Shown here piece after piece: positions 13,095-13,118 of a DNA stretch of 13,118 bases. Both the position numbers and the translations under genes were made by a program. The stretch lies in NCBI GenBank assembly GCA_903909295.1, contig CAIVVG010000010.1:1-13118 (forward strand), in the 5' to 3' direction. Source of the stretch: an uncultured Chlamydiae bacterium. GTDB taxonomy: Bacteria; Chlamydiota; Chlamydiia; Chlamydiales; SM23-39. The stretch's first letter is position 1. Each line of letters starts with the position of its first letter. The notes below the pieces were generated by a model. The model had not been told where the DNA came from and searched no databases. It saw only the letters and a program-made list of their open reading frames with translations.

Positions 13095-13118
13095 TAAACA
13101 TCTGTCAATTACTTTAGA

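Noticed and set aside
1..13118. CRISPR arrays or tandem repeats
   Set aside because: No regularly spaced direct repeats were seen on either strand.

Overview
The window looks like a chromosome segment from an environmental (Parachlamydiales-like) member of the Chlamydiae. Three things point there. Methionine aminopeptidase carries an N-terminal SEC-C zinc motif, as chlamydial enzymes do. L28 has the chlamydial sequence type. And the pairs map/MarC and PLD/rpmB sit near each other, as I recall they do in Chlamydia trachomatis (CT851/CT852 and CT084/CT086). This is recall and protein reading, not a database search, and I cannot name the genus. By eye the 3' end of the minus-strand cluster (about 1-6 kb) is moderately GC-rich, and the sequence becomes more AT-rich beyond about 6.2 kb.

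Region 1 (67-9231, all minus strand, transcribed right to left) is a nearly unbroken run of ten genes plus one small one. From upstream to downstream these are: an SDR/DUF2867 epimerase-like protein, a class I DNA photolyase, a 74-aa small conserved protein, a PEBP/YbhB-family protein, a transglutaminase-like/TPR protein, a small secreted protein, ribosomal protein L28, a phospholipase D-like protein, a MarC-family membrane protein, pseudouridine synthase TruA, and methionine aminopeptidase. The first four are tightly coupled, with each ribosome binding site touching the previous stop codon. They form a candidate light-damage/stress operon with its own promoter near 9261-9288. rpmB has a good internal promoter (3786-3815) and a terminator hairpin that overlaps its stop codon (3479-3499). 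Between truA and map lies a 175-bp element with long imperfect inverted repeats (941-1115), which appears to supply the last 25 codons and the stop of truA.

Region 2 (9240-10895, plus strand) is a divergent gene for a BON-domain MscS-type mechanosensitive channel. It is preceded by about 240 bp packed with hairpins, including a 14-bp perfect palindrome.

Region 3 (10896-13118) looks like accessory DNA under decay. It holds a rhuM-type gene remnant with an internal deletion, a membrane-anchored protein with two aspartic-protease active-site motifs (D-S-G and D-T-G), a probably frameshifted unknown gene upstream of it, and a 64-codon scrap of a tyrosine recombinase at the right edge. A 31-bp imperfect inverted repeat separates the channel gene from the rhuM remnant. 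No tRNA, rRNA, CRISPR array or complete mobile element was seen.
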